A stretch of 64,000 nucleotides of DNA from Viridibacillus sp050279675 (GTDB lineage: Bacteria > Bacillota > Bacilli > Bacillales_A > Planococcaceae), in contig NZ_JBNNUK010000003.1 of assembly GCF_050279675.1 (NCBI RefSeq), positions 1-64,000 of the forward strand, written 5' to 3'. This document shows positions 1 to 8,890 of this stretch, one piece after another. Both the position numbers and the translations under genes were made by a program. Positions within the stretch are counted from its first letter, which is position 1. The number at the start of each line of letters is the position of its first letter. The notes below the pieces were generated by a model, which saw only the letters and a list, made by a program, of their open reading frames with translations, was not told the DNA's origin and did not search any database.

Positions 1-88
1 TTAAAACCTGTTTCACAGGTATACCTGTTAATCGCATTTCAATAGCCTTCATTTTCAAATCATATGGATAACTCACTCTTGTTCCCAT
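1..88 (-). CDS. IS3-family transposase OrfA, N-terminal fragment cut by the window edge
   Basis: The minus strand reads 29 codons from ATG at 88 (MGTRVSYPYDLKMKAIEMRL...) to the window edge. This resembles the start of the helix-turn-helix OrfA of IS3-family (IS150-like) elements, which binds the IS ends and is joined to the DDE integrase OrfB by frameshifting. A strong ribosome site (AGGAGGTG) lies 8-9 bases upstream. The IS end at about 158-183 supports the call. Everything beyond the helix-turn-helix start is outside the window, so intactness cannot be judged. Confidence 0.75.
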   Translation of the reverse strand, partial: MGTRVSYPYDLKMKAIEMRLTGIPVKQVL

Positions 89-183
89 AAAAAAAACACC
101 TCCTAATTGAATTTTAGGTATCTAAACCCGAATTCAATCTAAGATGCTTTTTTTATTTGTCTATACTTTTGGGGTCAGTCCCA
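1..183 (-). mobile_element. Left end of an IS3/IS150-type insertion sequence (partial)
   Basis: On the minus strand, the sequence starting at about 183 (TGGGACTGACCCC followed by AAAAGTATAGACA) looks like the terminal inverted repeat of IS150-group elements. It sits about 70 bases before the transposase OrfA ATG, as expected for the left end. The other end and any target duplication are outside the window, so the exact boundary (about 183-186) is approximate. Confidence 0.65.
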
Positions 184-197
184 TTTAAACAAAGGAA

Positions 198-230
198 CCC
201 CCTTACTTTAGTCATTAAAGCTTAAGGGGG
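198..230 (-). terminator. Terminator downstream of the ABC exporter genes
   Basis: CCCCCTTA at 198-205 pairs perfectly with TAAGGGGG at 223-230. On the minus strand the stem is followed by a T-rich run. It lies 46 bases past the stop of the permease gene and just outside the IS end. Confidence 0.7.
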
Positions 231-275
231 CTACTCCTATAGATTATTTTTGTCCATGTATAATATCTAAACTTA

Positions 276-1514
276 TTATGTCGTAACTTTTAATACTGTT
301 TTAATTTTTTGTATAATGCCACCCGTGCTATAAGTTAATACACTTCGTTTGTAGAATGATAGACTTAGCATGAATAGCAATATTACAGTCACAACAAGTA
401 TACCGAGTGAAATCATTGGCTCTGAAGCTGCAATATCGGTTGCACCAATACGAAGCGGCATTACCATTCCTGAAGTAAACGGAATATAAGAACATACTTT
501 TACTAATAATGTGTCTGGACTATACATTCCTGATAATAGGACGTAAAATCCACCAACACCAACCATCATTGCAGGCATCATCGCTTGACCTGACTCTTCT
601 ACTTTTGACACAAGCGATCCAAGTAGGGCACCCATAATGAGGAATAATAATATAGTTAATATTAAAAACGCCAGTACATATGCGACATATCCAGCTGATA
701 GACTATTGATTACTTCTATTACTGTATCCCATTTTTCACCGCCATCTACTAATATAAATAGTAACGATTGAACTACAAGTAAAATAACAATTTGCGTTAC
801 CGCAAGTAAAAATGTCCCTGTTAATTTTGCCAAGAAGTGTGTCACTGGTTTAATACTCGCAAGAAGTACTTCTAACACACGCGACCCTTTCTCAGAAGCT
901 ACATCCGTCGTAATCATCGATAAGAATGACATGACAAACCCGTAAATGATGAATCCAACTATCATTGATGCGCCTATACCCGCTGACTTCTCATCTTCGC
1001 TTTTACCACCAGCAGCTTCTTCATTTAAGTTTTTTGTTGTAATCATTGTCTCAGATTGTAAAATCTTATCTGCTTGTTCTGCAGTTAAATTGAGCTGTTG
1101 TACTTCATAAAGCTTCCCTGCATATTGGATACTAGACGATAAGCTTTGCTGATCATTAAATTTAAGTGGATTAAATGTTGCAATTTCAGCTACTAAAGAT
1201 CCAGCCTTTTCTTGAATGAAAATCGCAGCATCCAAATCTCCGTCCTTTACCTTTTTCTCAACTTTGCTTTCATTCTCTTTTGGGAAAGAAAATTCAACAT
1301 CTGCACTGGAAGTAAAAAGCGCTTTGAAATCCGCATCCGTATCATTTAAAACTGCAACTTTTAAAGGCTCTTCCGAGAACAGAGCTTCTTTAATATCTGA
1401 CCAGAACATCACACAACTAATGACGACAAGATATAATAGAATAGAGAAAATAAATGACTTCGCTTTAATCTTTTGCTTATAAAGTTGCTTTACTAATATC
1501 CAAAACTTAGACAT
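276..1514 (-). CDS. yhaP: ABC-2 type exporter permease, NatB/YhaP family
   Basis: About 412 residues. An N-terminal membrane helix (about residues 15-40) is followed by a large extracytoplasmic domain (about 45-175) and then five or six hydrophobic helices to the C-terminus. This is the ABC2_membrane_3 layout of B. subtilis YhaP/NatB. I chose the ATG at 1514 (MSKFW) because GGTGG lies five bases upstream; a GTG three codons earlier sits inside that ribosome site. The start overlaps the end of the ATPase gene, so the two are translationally coupled and should form one transporter. The substrate is unknown; NatAB exports sodium, but nothing here fixes specificity. Confidence 0.85.
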   Translation of the reverse strand: MSKFWILVKQLYKQKIKAKSFIFSILLYLVVISCVMFWSDIKEALFSEEPLKVAVLNDTDADFKALFTSSADVEFSFPKENESKVEKKVKDGDLDAAIFIQEKAGSLVAEIATFNPLKFNDQQSLSSSIQYAGKLYEVQQLNLTAEQADKILQSETMITTKNLNEEAAGGKSEDEKSAGIGASMIVGFIIYGFVMSFLSMITTDVASEKGSRVLEVLLASIKPVTHFLAKLTGTFLLAVTQIVILLVVQSLLFILVDGGEKWDTVIEVINSLSAGYVAYVLAFLILTILLFLIMGALLGSLVSKVEESGQAMMPAMMVGVGGFYVLLSGMYSPDTLLVKVCSYIPFTSGMVMPLRIGATDIAASEPMISLGILVVTVILLFMLSLSFYKRSVLTYSTGGIIQKIKTVLKVTT

Positions 1515-2406
1515 TGCCGCCACCTACCTTATCTTTGAAAATTTCATCCAGTGATAAATAATCCAGGCTGAATTTTTCGATGTAATCACCTTTTGACACG
1601 ATATCGAAGATTCCTTTTGCATATGATTCATCCTCTAAAGTAAGCGTGTATTGTTCTTTACCAATAGCTACATCTTTTACTCCTTGTAAAGCTGTAAGTT
1701 CCTCTATAGCCATATCTGTTCTCACTGTTAACTTTGTTTTACCATATTGTTTCTTCAAATCTAACAAACTACCAGAAAACAATGATACTCCTCGTTTTAA
1801 CAAGCATAAATGATCACATAACTCTTCCACGTTTTCCATTTGATGACTTGAAAATAGAATCGTCGTACCGTTTTCCTTTAAAAATAAAATAGCTTCTTTT
1901 AATAAATCCTTGTTCACAGGGTCTAATCCGCTAAACGGTTCATCTAGAATTAAAAACTCAGGTTTATGTATGAAACTAGCGATAAGCTGCACTTTTTGTT
2001 GATTCCCTTTAGAAAGAGTCTCTGCCTTGGCCTTACGCTTTTCCTCTAACTCAAAACGTTCAATCCAATAGTTCACATCTTCTTTTAGCTCTTTTTTCTT
2101 ACGTCCTCTTAGTTCACCAAAGAAATATAGCTGATCCTCCACTGTCATGGTTGGGAAAATACCACGCTCCTCCGGTAAATAACCTAGTAAATCACGGTCT
2201 ATCGAGTGGATTGACTCCCCATTCCACGAAATCGTCCCAGCTGTTGTTTCTTGCAAATCTAAAATCATACGAAAAGTCGTCGTTTTCCCGGCACCATTTT
2301 GACCAATCAGACCGAAAATTTCACCTTTTTCAATTGTAAAAGAAAGATTATCCACCGCCACAAAATTCTGATATCTCTTCGTAACTTCTTGAATTACTAA
2401 CGCCAT
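1507..2406 (-). CDS. yhaQ: ABC transporter ATP-binding protein, YhaQ/NatA family
   Basis: 299 residues, the usual length for YhaQ. The nucleotide-binding domain shows Walker A GQNGAGKTT (about 35-43), the signature LSKGNQQKVQ (about 130-140), Walker B FLILDEP (about 152-158) and the H-loop SSHQ. The C-terminal ~80 residues form the extra domain seen in the YhaQ/DrrA-like group. It energises the overlapping permease at the membrane. The two genes form a two-gene operon ending at the terminator at 198-230. Confidence 0.9.
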   Translation of the reverse strand: MALVIQEVTKRYQNFVAVDNLSFTIEKGEIFGLIGQNGAGKTTTFRMILDLQETTAGTISWNGESIHSIDRDLLGYLPEERGIFPTMTVEDQLYFFGELRGRKKKELKEDVNYWIERFELEEKRKAKAETLSKGNQQKVQLIASFIHKPEFLILDEPFSGLDPVNKDLLKEAILFLKENGTTILFSSHQMENVEELCDHLCLLKRGVSLFSGSLLDLKKQYGKTKLTVRTDMAIEELTALQGVKDVAIGKEQYTLTLEDESYAKGIFDIVSKGDYIEKFSLDYLSLDEIFKDKVGGGNV

Positions 2407-2485
2407 TAAAAGTCTCCTTTTCTAAATGCATTTACATTGTGTTTTAAAAAATAACATTTTCTCACAATCTAGTTTTGCTTCATAT

Positions 2486-3016
2486 TCAAATATGAAACAA
2501 TATCTGAGATTTTTTTAGTTTCCTGATTTTATTAAATGTATATAGCATAAAAGTAAATAAGGTAACTGCCATACCCAGATTAATACCGGTAATAAAATCA
2601 GCAACATCCGTTTCATTATTCAAGAAAAGATTAATGGAAAATATGAGTACATTAAATACGATAATGGCACTTGGAATTGAGATAATTCGATGATAATGAG
2701 CCATTTTAGATGCCGTATCAGTATAAATTTCAAAAGGTTCTTCACTTGCATCTTTCCTTAAATAGACCCATCCAAAATAAGTATCTACATGCTCTATGCC
2801 ACTATCTTGTAAAAACTCGATATACTCTATATTTTCTTGACAATTTGTTTTATCTTTAAGTTTTTCTAACTTGTAGTTATAACTTACGGTTGCATCCTCT
2901 TCAAACGTATATCGTAAATAATTTACTTTTTTAAGTTGTAGACCTTTCTTAGATTGTTCATTTAACCACTGCTCTTCCTTTTCGAAGTCCCAAAAACAAT
3001 TATATGCGCCCCTCAT
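2486..3016 (-). CDS. DUF2812 membrane protein, partner of the PadR regulator
   Basis: 176 residues. The N-terminal ~100 residues are soluble and match the DUF2812 pattern (CFWDFEKEEQWLNE..G..L at the start), and two hydrophobic helices follow at about 115-135 and 145-163. The gene starts directly after the PadR stop codon, with AGGAGG inside the padR 3' end, so the two are co-translated. In Firmicutes DUF2812 genes are often paired with PadR regulators. By analogy the product may be a membrane sensor or target of the regulator; its biochemical function is unknown. Confidence 0.75.
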   Translation of the reverse strand: MRGAYNCFWDFEKEEQWLNEQSKKGLQLKKVNYLRYTFEEDATVSYNYKLEKLKDKTNCQENIEYIEFLQDSGIEHVDTYFGWVYLRKDASEEPFEIYTDTASKMAHYHRIISIPSAIIVFNVLIFSINLFLNNETDVADFITGINLGMAVTLFTFMLYTFNKIRKLKKSQILFHI

Positions 3017-3337
3017 CTATTCAATCCCTCCTTTACTCATCAATTCTCCATTCATTATTAATTCTTTCATCCTCACGATTTCGGCTTCCACTTCGCTTTT
3101 TCCTTGTGCAGTAATCATATATTGTTTCTTTCTGGTTGACTCTCCTGCCTCAACAGTTTCAATCCAACCTCTCTCAACCAAAGACTTAAGCGCTCCATAT
3201 AAAGTCCCTGGTCCAAGTTGTACACGTCCCCTGCTCAATGATTCTACCAATTGCATAATCCCATATCCATGCCTTGGTTCATATAGCGCCAGCAGAATAT
3301 AATACACACCTTCTGTTAAAGGTCCATGTTGTTGCAT
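3017..3337 (-). CDS. PadR-family transcriptional regulator
   Basis: 106 residues forming the winged helix of the short PadR class (PadR-s2). The family core LTEGVYYILLALYEPRHGYGIM, the segment GPGTLYGALKSL and the wing basic region TRKKQYMIT are all present. These proteins repress stress, toxin or transporter genes and release DNA on ligand binding. The promoter directly upstream (3388-3416) has an inverted repeat between its -35 and -10 boxes, which suggests autoregulation. The ABC exporter genes downstream in the same direction are plausible further targets, but this is inference. Confidence 0.88.
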   Translation of the reverse strand: MQQHGPLTEGVYYILLALYEPRHGYGIMQLVESLSRGRVQLGPGTLYGALKSLVERGWIETVEAGESTRKKQYMITAQGKSEVEAEIVRMKELIMNGELMSKGGIE

Positions 3338-3386
3338 ATAAAATCACCTCTTTACATCAACAGATTATATCGCTAGACAACATATA

Positions 3387-3416
3387 AAGTATATCAGCAG
3401 ACGATATACTTTTCAA
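3387..3416 (-). promoter_or_regulatory. padR promoter with overlapping operator
   Basis: On the minus strand TTGAAA (3411-3416) and TATACT (3388-3393) are separated by exactly 17 bases. A perfect inverted repeat, AAGTATATC (3387-3395) with GATATACTT (3403-3411), fills the spacer and overlaps both boxes. This is a typical position for a repressor site, most simply PadR itself. Confidence 0.7.
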
Positions 3417-3467
3417 TTGAATTTTAAACATTTTTATCCATTTTTTAATTTTAATCCCTTTAACAAA

Positions 3468-3499
3468 AAAATGCAAAAGCTCATAAGCTTTTGCATTTT
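3468..3499 (-). terminator. Bidirectional-looking terminator between tcdA and padR
   Basis: AAAATGCAAAAGC (3468-3480) pairs perfectly with GCTTTTGCATTTT (3487-3499) around a six-base loop. On the minus strand it ends in a run of T. It is the first terminator after tcdA, 165 bases past its stop. Confidence 0.75.
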
Positions 3500-3549
3500 A
3501 AATTCTTTATTTTCAAATATAGTTTATAAATTTCAACTCAGTACTTCTA

Positions 3550-3624
3550 TTAACCATAATAGTGAACTTTATTATCGAAAAGAGTTTCTAAGCATTCTTC
3601 ATTGCATTTTGGGCACTTAGACAA
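3550..3624 (-). other. Possible 24-residue CxxC peptide
   Basis: A TTG-started frame on the minus strand encodes a peptide containing KCPKCNEEC, a half zinc-ribbon. There is no good ribosome site. It could be a remnant of a degraded gene or chance. Confidence 0.2.
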
Positions 3625-3663
3625 TAGTTAACTCTACGCTATCATTTCATATAACGAACTAAA

Positions 3664-4425
3664 TTAATCTCTCACCGTTTTAATCTCAATATCACTCAAA
3701 ATATCTCGTACTACCCAGCTAGCCGCAATTAATCCAACTGAAGATGGTACGAACGCATTTGATGATGGCGGCAATTGCGCTTTACGAATTTCAGCTTCTG
3801 GTTTACCGACTGTTTGTACAACATCTGGGCGAACGACAATCGGGCTTTCATCAGAAAAGATTACAGGTATTCCTTTTTTAATACCTTCTTTTCGCAATTT
3901 TACACGAATTACCTTTGCTAATGGGTCGGTATGTGTTTTTGAAATATCAGCAATTTGAAAACGTGTTGGATCCATTTTATTTGCTGCACCCATACTTGCA
4001 ATTATTTTTACGCCACGTTTTAAGCATTCTTTCATAATATGAATTTTATATATAACTGTATCTGACGCATCAATCACATAATCTGGTTCATAACTGAAGA
4101 ACTTTTCATACGTTTCTTCTGTGTAGAACATATGCAAATCTATGACTTCACAATCAGGGTTAATATCAGCAATTCGCTCCTTCATAACAGCTGATTTTGA
4201 ACGACCAATTGTCGACATATAAGCGACTAGTTGTCGGTTAATGTTCGTAATATCTACATCGTCTTTATCTACTAAGATTATGCGACCAACACCACTTCTT
4301 GCACATGCTTCAGCAGCAAACGATCCAACTCCTCCAATACCTAAAATTGCTACAGTAGTATTTTTTAGTTTATCTATTCCATCTTTTCCAATGGCTAATT
4401 CATTCCGTGAAAATTGATGTAACAT
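3664..4425 (-). CDS. tcdA: tRNA threonylcarbamoyladenosine dehydratase
   Basis: 253 residues, an E1/ThiF/MoeB-like adenylating enzyme of the TcdA (CsdL, YrvM) family. It converts t6A37 of ANN-decoding tRNAs to its cyclic form. The glycine-rich nucleotide loop GIGGVGSFAAEACARSGVG is at about 30-48, followed by the DKDDVDITNINRQL segment and VIDASDT. The C-terminal region after residue 200 is the membrane-associating tail of this family. The start at 4425 has GAAAGG upstream. In B. subtilis yrvM lies just after aspS and 6S RNA; here it is separated from them by the 12-kb nag island. Confidence 0.9.
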   Translation of the reverse strand: MLHQFSRNELAIGKDGIDKLKNTTVAILGIGGVGSFAAEACARSGVGRIILVDKDDVDITNINRQLVAYMSTIGRSKSAVMKERIADINPDCEVIDLHMFYTEETYEKFFSYEPDYVIDASDTVIYKIHIMKECLKRGVKIIASMGAANKMDPTRFQIADISKTHTDPLAKVIRVKLRKEGIKKGIPVIFSDESPIVVRPDVVQTVGKPEAEIRKAQLPPSSNAFVPSSVGLIAASWVVRDILSDIEIKTVRD

Positions 4426-4602
4426 ATACCTTTCACTCCGTTTAATTTAAATTTTGTAAGTAATCCTATCCTATTAGTAAGAAAATAGGTATCGTGAAAA
4501 ATATATACAAAAAGTTAGATGATTGCAAGGATTGTCGTAAGGAATTTTTATAGTAACTTTGAATTTGGATAAATTCTAAAACAATAATCTACTAACAAAC
4601 AA

Positions 4603-4647
4603 ATCCCGTAAATTCGATACTAGCGACAACTAGCCAATTTACGGGAT
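4603..4647 (-). terminator. Terminator ending the PTS-mupG-kinase operon
   Basis: ATCCCGTAAATT (4603-4614) pairs perfectly with AATTTACGGGAT (4636-4647). On the minus strand it is followed by TTTGTTTGTT. It lies ten bases after the kinase stop codon. Confidence 0.8.
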
Positions 4648-4656
4648 AAATAATAC

Positions 4657-5643
4657 TTAAACTTCACTACCAGATTTCAACAATTGATCATTAAATATCT
4701 CGACAAAACGCGGATCTATGTATTGTCTACATTTTTTCAGTCCACCTACAACTGCTCCTCCAATTGGTGGCATAAGAGATGGATAAAACTGAATTTCTAC
4801 AACTTCTTTTTGCGCCAATTTTTGTAGAATGGGAATGAAAAGTTCTACATTCGAGAATACACCACCTGCCAATACAACAGGGATTTTATCTTTTGACCAA
4901 GTCATTTGATCCAAACATGCTTTAATAGATTGGAAGTATTTTTCGCATGCCTTTTGAATAATGATGCGAGCTACTATATCTCCTTTTTGAGCTTCTTCGC
5001 TCACATACATACTAAGTGGAGAAATAATTGCTCTTGGGTGCCCTTCTCCGTAGACTTGGTCAATTATTCGAGGAACCACGTCTACTTGAAAGTGCTGACA
5101 CAACCTCGCTGTTAGATTAGTTTGATATCCTCTGCCATCATAGGCTTTAAATACAGATTTTAAAGCCTGTACCCCCAAATCATAGCCACTTCCTTCATCA
5201 TCAAACAAAAACCCCCACCCGGATGTACGTATAATATGGTGTTGTTCATCTACCCCTAATGTAATAGCTCCAGTTCCTGCTATTTGTACAATTCCTTCAG
5301 AACCTAAAGTACCAGCATACAACGCATTAGTCGCATCATTTGCTATCTCAATCGTCGCCTCTTTTGGTAAGTGCATATGTAAAACATTCATTAGAATTAA
5401 ATCATATTGTTTTTCTTTCACCCCAGCCATACCTGCAAAGCAGCTTGCAATTTGAGCAAAAGCAGTTGGGTTCTGTGATTTTAAGATTATTAATACTTGA
5501 TCGATTACTTGTTCAAATTCTTTTTGACTCATTGTTGTAGGATTACTTTTACCGACTGTCACCATTGCATGGATATGTCCGCCTTCGTCACTAATAACAG
5601 CACATGTTTTGGTGCCGCCGCCATCAATCGCTAATACAAACAT
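4657..5643 (-). CDS. BadF/BadG-type N-acetyl-sugar kinase (NagK/MurK-like)
   Basis: About 328 residues of the ASKHA-fold BadF/BadG/BcrA/BcrD family. The phosphate-1 loop DGGGTKT lies at the very N-terminus, and GTGAI and AGGVF are the other nucleotide-binding motifs. Bacterial members phosphorylate free GlcNAc, MurNAc or glucosamine at O6. I prefer the second ATG (5643), as the first is only a few bases from the AGGGGG ribosome site. It is the last gene of the NagR-controlled PTS operon. After the upstream phosphoglycosidase splits an imported disaccharide, one sugar would be left unphosphorylated, and this kinase could phosphorylate it. Exact substrate is inferred. Confidence 0.8.
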   Translation of the reverse strand: MFVLAIDGGGTKTCAVISDEGGHIHAMVTVGKSNPTTMSQKEFEQVIDQVLIILKSQNPTAFAQIASCFAGMAGVKEKQYDLILMNVLHMHLPKEATIEIANDATNALYAGTLGSEGIVQIAGTGAITLGVDEQHHIIRTSGWGFLFDDEGSGYDLGVQALKSVFKAYDGRGYQTNLTARLCQHFQVDVVPRIIDQVYGEGHPRAIISPLSMYVSEEAQKGDIVARIIIQKACEKYFQSIKACLDQMTWSKDKIPVVLAGGVFSNVELFIPILQKLAQKEVVEIQFYPSLMPPIGGAVVGGLKKCRQYIDPRFVEIFNDQLLKSGSEV

Positions 5644-5730
5644 CTTCATCCCCCTAGCTACTTACTTCACCAAAGATAAGTAAAAGGATTGAGAACTATA
5701 GATTCATAGCACTCAACCCTTTTACTCATT

Positions 5731-6828
5731 CTAGCTTTTTTTCTCTACCATATTAAATCCAAAAGATTCCCATGGTCGAATTTTCTCAAGTAAATAAATT
5801 TCTTCTGGTACAACTTTTGCTACAATATTCGTACTTCCTGAATTCGGTATATCTTTTAGCACTAACTGTAACTCACCTTTGTAACGGGTATCCTCGTCAT
5901 TATCTATCGTGACATCCCCTGTTCGAATATCAAATACATCATGTTGTCTGAATTGCTCCGCTTTGTATTTAACACGAGATTGTGTACTACGAATCACGTA
6001 TTCAGAGACATCCCCACGGTTAAAGTGAGGTTCTTCAAAGATGATTTTATTTTCCACCTCTGAATTTTCAGCTGATGGTACAATATCAAGTTCTAATTTT
6101 TGACGATTCAGTTTTCCCAATGCTTGTAACTCTTCTTCAGTTGCATACATATTCCCAATGATTAAATCATCAATTAGACCAGTATGCCAAAGATCTTTTG
6201 CTTGAACTGTGATTGGTAAACCACGATGCTCCTCTAATGTAGGTAAGCCGTACGGTGTTTCCTCCCAAGGTCCATATTGAGCATGGTTCGAAGAAATCAT
6301 CGCCGCAGTACGAATATGATTGTCTTTAAATAACTTTGAAGATTTAATAAAATGATCTCTCGAAAGACCTGTATACTTTCTTGGATAGAAATTATGGCAG
6401 CCGATAATATTTTCACGATTTGGTTGATAAGACAAAATATTTTCTACATACTTTGTACCGTTACTAATATTAAGTTCGACTTTTAAGTTAGAAGCGTCCA
6501 ATGACATGAACGCCTCCTCGTGTCCAGAGAATCCCATATCTAAGCGTAATGCAGCTAAGTGATACTGTTCTTTTAAGGTGCCAATATCACGATAAGTTAA
6601 GCCTAATTCCTCAAAAACTTGCGGAGCGATGTCAGCGGAAATATCAAAGCCAAGCTGTTGCGCAAACTGATTGATTTGTTGTAACTTTTCTTTTTCCTCA
6701 GTATTTTTCACAGACATTAGACAAGTAAAAATGCGACTAAAACCATGATCATGTGCTAGTTGGATATAGTTTTGCATTTCTTCTAACGTACTATGTTGAG
6801 GATAAATTGAAATTCCTAATCTTCTCAT
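5731..6828 (-). CDS. DUF871 protein, MupG-like 6-phospho-N-acetylmuramidase / phosphoglycosidase
   Basis: 365 residues: a TIM-barrel N-terminal domain beginning LGISIYP (about 1-240) and a cyclophilin-like C-terminal domain (about 250-360), the two-domain DUF871 layout. S. aureus MupG, of this family, cleaves MurNAc-6P-GlcNAc delivered by a PTS. I chose ATG 6828 (MRRLG) because GGAGG is seven bases upstream. It lies 24 bases after the PTS IIC gene and before the sugar kinase, so its substrate is probably the phosphodisaccharide imported by that PTS. Whether this is a MurNAc or a GlcNAc disaccharide is not settled by sequence. Confidence 0.75.
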   Translation of the reverse strand: MRRLGISIYPQHSTLEEMQNYIQLAHDHGFSRIFTCLMSVKNTEEKEKLQQINQFAQQLGFDISADIAPQVFEELGLTYRDIGTLKEQYHLAALRLDMGFSGHEEAFMSLDASNLKVELNISNGTKYVENILSYQPNRENIIGCHNFYPRKYTGLSRDHFIKSSKLFKDNHIRTAAMISSNHAQYGPWEETPYGLPTLEEHRGLPITVQAKDLWHTGLIDDLIIGNMYATEEELQALGKLNRQKLELDIVPSAENSEVENKIIFEEPHFNRGDVSEYVIRSTQSRVKYKAEQFRQHDVFDIRTGDVTIDNDEDTRYKGELQLVLKDIPNSGSTNIVAKVVPEEIYLLEKIRPWESFGFNMVEKKS

Positions 6829-6852
6829 TTGAATACCTCCGCTTACCATCTA

Positions 6853-8181
6853 TTAAACGTTCACTTTTTCTGCTTCTGGTTTTTTCATTAGTTCTGATTG
6901 ATTTGTTGTAGATTGTTTTTTTCCTTCTGTTTTATCTATTTTAGTTCTCGATGCTGCCACTATAAACGGTAAGTAGATACAAACTGAAATAGCGATTAAA
7001 ACGACACTTAAAACTCCACCTGTCCATGATTGCGTTGTTAACCACCCATTGATAACTGGTGGAACCATCCAAGGCGTCGCAACAGTTGCTGCTGGAACCC
7101 ATCCCCATTTCGTTACGAAATAAGCAATTGATACATTAATCATTGGTGTTAGAACAAACGGAATAACTAAGCTTGGATTTAAAATGATTGGTAAACCAAA
7201 CATCAATGGCTCATTAATATTGAATAGCGAAGGTGCGGCACCAACTTTACCTACCGTAGTGTACTGCTTATTCCTTCTAGCGAATAGGAATATAGCAATA
7301 ACTAAAGCAATTGTTGTACCAGATCCACCCATATTTACGAAAGCATCAAAGAATGGTTTGTTAATAATATATGGTGCAACTTCACCAGCATTAACTGCTT
7401 GAACGTTTTTAGCAATTGCATCAAGATTAATAGTTTGCATAAATGGATCGATAATATTCGCACCGTGAATACCAAATGACCAAAAGAATACAGGGACAAA
7501 TGCTAAGATCAGGGCTGCAACCCACGTGTTTGTTAAACCCATAAATGGTTCTTGAACTGCTGAATAGAATGATGCAATAATATCAGACATATCAAAACTT
7601 GTTGAAATGATTGTTCTTACTAAAGCAAATAATGAAATTGTTATAATAGCGGGTAATAATGCCGCAAATGATTTTGTAACTGCCGGTGGTACACCATCAG
7701 GCATTTTAATCAATAAACGCTTGTTACCAGATAATCGTGAAAACAGTTCCGAAGATACGAGTGCAGCTATTAATGCAACGAATATGCCACCGGTTCCTGT
7801 GGTTAGACCACTTAAGCCGCCTTCACCGAATGTTCCGAATGTCAGATAACAAGATAAACCAATTGCTCCCGCAGATAAGCCATCTTTACCATAGCTTTTA
7901 GCTAAATGGTACGAAACTGTAAAGGCAAGAAGTAGAGACATAATGGCGAATGTCGCACTCCACACGTTCCCCCCCCATTGCGTCCATGTTCCATGTGCCC
8001 AAATTGAATCCATTAATTTTTGATACCCTTTAATCGGTAAGTTATTGATTATTACTGCTAACGAACCTGCAATAGTTAACGGCATAATTGTAATAAAGCC
8101 GTCACGAATTGCAACTAAGTGCCTTTGATTCCCAATCCTCGCTGCTGCTGGAACGAACTTCTCCTCAAAAAAACGAAACAT
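6853..8181 (-). CDS. PTS lactose/cellobiose-family IIC permease
   Basis: 442 residues with about ten membrane segments and the CelB-type core INEPLMFGLPIILNP (about 320-335). That segment is the signature of the EIIC Lac/Cel superfamily, which binds chitobiose, cellobiose or lactose-type disaccharides. Cytoplasmic tail from about 415 is hydrophilic. The separate IIB and IIA genes are upstream and the phosphoglycosidase follows at once. Family, operon partners and NagR-type operators together suggest a GlcNAc-containing disaccharide. Confidence 0.85.
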   Translation of the reverse strand: MFRFFEEKFVPAAARIGNQRHLVAIRDGFITIMPLTIAGSLAVIINNLPIKGYQKLMDSIWAHGTWTQWGGNVWSATFAIMSLLLAFTVSYHLAKSYGKDGLSAGAIGLSCYLTFGTFGEGGLSGLTTGTGGIFVALIAALVSSELFSRLSGNKRLLIKMPDGVPPAVTKSFAALLPAIITISLFALVRTIISTSFDMSDIIASFYSAVQEPFMGLTNTWVAALILAFVPVFFWSFGIHGANIIDPFMQTINLDAIAKNVQAVNAGEVAPYIINKPFFDAFVNMGGSGTTIALVIAIFLFARRNKQYTTVGKVGAAPSLFNINEPLMFGLPIILNPSLVIPFVLTPMINVSIAYFVTKWGWVPAATVATPWMVPPVINGWLTTQSWTGGVLSVVLIAISVCIYLPFIVAASRTKIDKTEGKKQSTTNQSELMKKPEAEKVNV

Positions 8182-8239
8182 CCCTCTCCACTCTCCTTTG
8201 TGTTATAGATTATTTCTATGGTAAACACCAAAATTGATG

Positions 8240-8560
8240 TTAAGCCCCTTGTAGACGGTCATATAAATCTATAATTTCTATTGCTAAATCCTTAAAAGTT
8301 ATGGCATTCATCAAGTGATCCTGTGCATGAATCAACATTATAGATACCTCTACTTTTTCTCCCCTAGCTTCTTGTGTTAATAATGCTGTTTGAGAATGAT
8401 GTGCTTCTACTAAAGATTTATTAGCTAATGTAATTTTCTCTTTAGCAGCGCTTACATTTCCTTGTTTAGCAAGTTGAATCGCTTCCATACAATCACTTTT
8501 CACGTTGCCACTGTGCAAAATCAGCCCCATAATTGACTGTAATAAATCTGTTTCTTGCAT
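8240..8560 (-). CDS. PTS lactose/cellobiose-family IIA component
   Basis: 106 residues, the full length of LacF/ChbA-type IIA proteins, which are three-helix trimers. The phosphorylated histidine lies in EAHHSQT (His54 fits the AHxxQT pattern). The segment IMLIHAQDHLMNAI is the conserved C-terminal helix with its trimer aspartate. It takes phosphate from HPr, encoded nearby in the nag operon, and passes it to IIB. It lies between the IIB and IIC genes. Confidence 0.92.
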   Translation of the reverse strand: MQETDLLQSIMGLILHSGNVKSDCMEAIQLAKQGNVSAAKEKITLANKSLVEAHHSQTALLTQEARGEKVEVSIMLIHAQDHLMNAITFKDLAIEIIDLYDRLQGA

Positions 8561-8578
8561 GACCGTAAACCTCCTTGA

Positions 8579-8890
8579 TTATCCAATTAAATTCAGTGCG
8601 TGTTGCAACACTTTTTCGCCGTTCATCATGCCATAATCACTCATATTGATCACTTCGATTGGGAAGTTTTTAGCTTTATATTTTGCTTCAAATGGTCCCT
8701 TTAAATAGCGTACTTGAGGTCCCAATAATAAGACATCGATATCTTTTCTTTCTAATGTAGAATCAACTTCACTCTCTGAAATTGCGAAAATATCTGCAAC
8801 TAAATTTTGTCCTTCAGCAGCCTTTTGCATTTTAGTTACTAGTAAACTAGTACTCATACCTGCCGCACAAACGAGCATAATATTCTTCAT
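8579..8890 (-). CDS. PTS lactose/cellobiose-family IIB component
   Basis: 103 residues from ATG 8890; a GTG three codons upstream overlaps the ribosome site AAAGGGGTG. The P-loop-like active site VCAAGMSTS carries the phosphocysteine at residue 8. The rest fits the small alpha/beta IIB fold (LLGPQVRYL). It is the first gene of the five-gene operon IIB-IIA-IIC-mupG-kinase and follows a promoter that overlaps a NagR-type site. Confidence 0.92.
   Translation of the reverse strand: MKNIMLVCAAGMSTSLLVTKMQKAAEGQNLVADIFAISESEVDSTLERKDIDVLLLGPQVRYLKGPFEAKYKAKNFPIEVINMSDYGMMNGEKVLQHALNLIG

Noticed and set aside
3417..3620. Plus-strand reading frame of 67 codons
   Set aside because: It is AT-rich, of low complexity, runs across the terminator at 3468-3499 and has no ribosome site.
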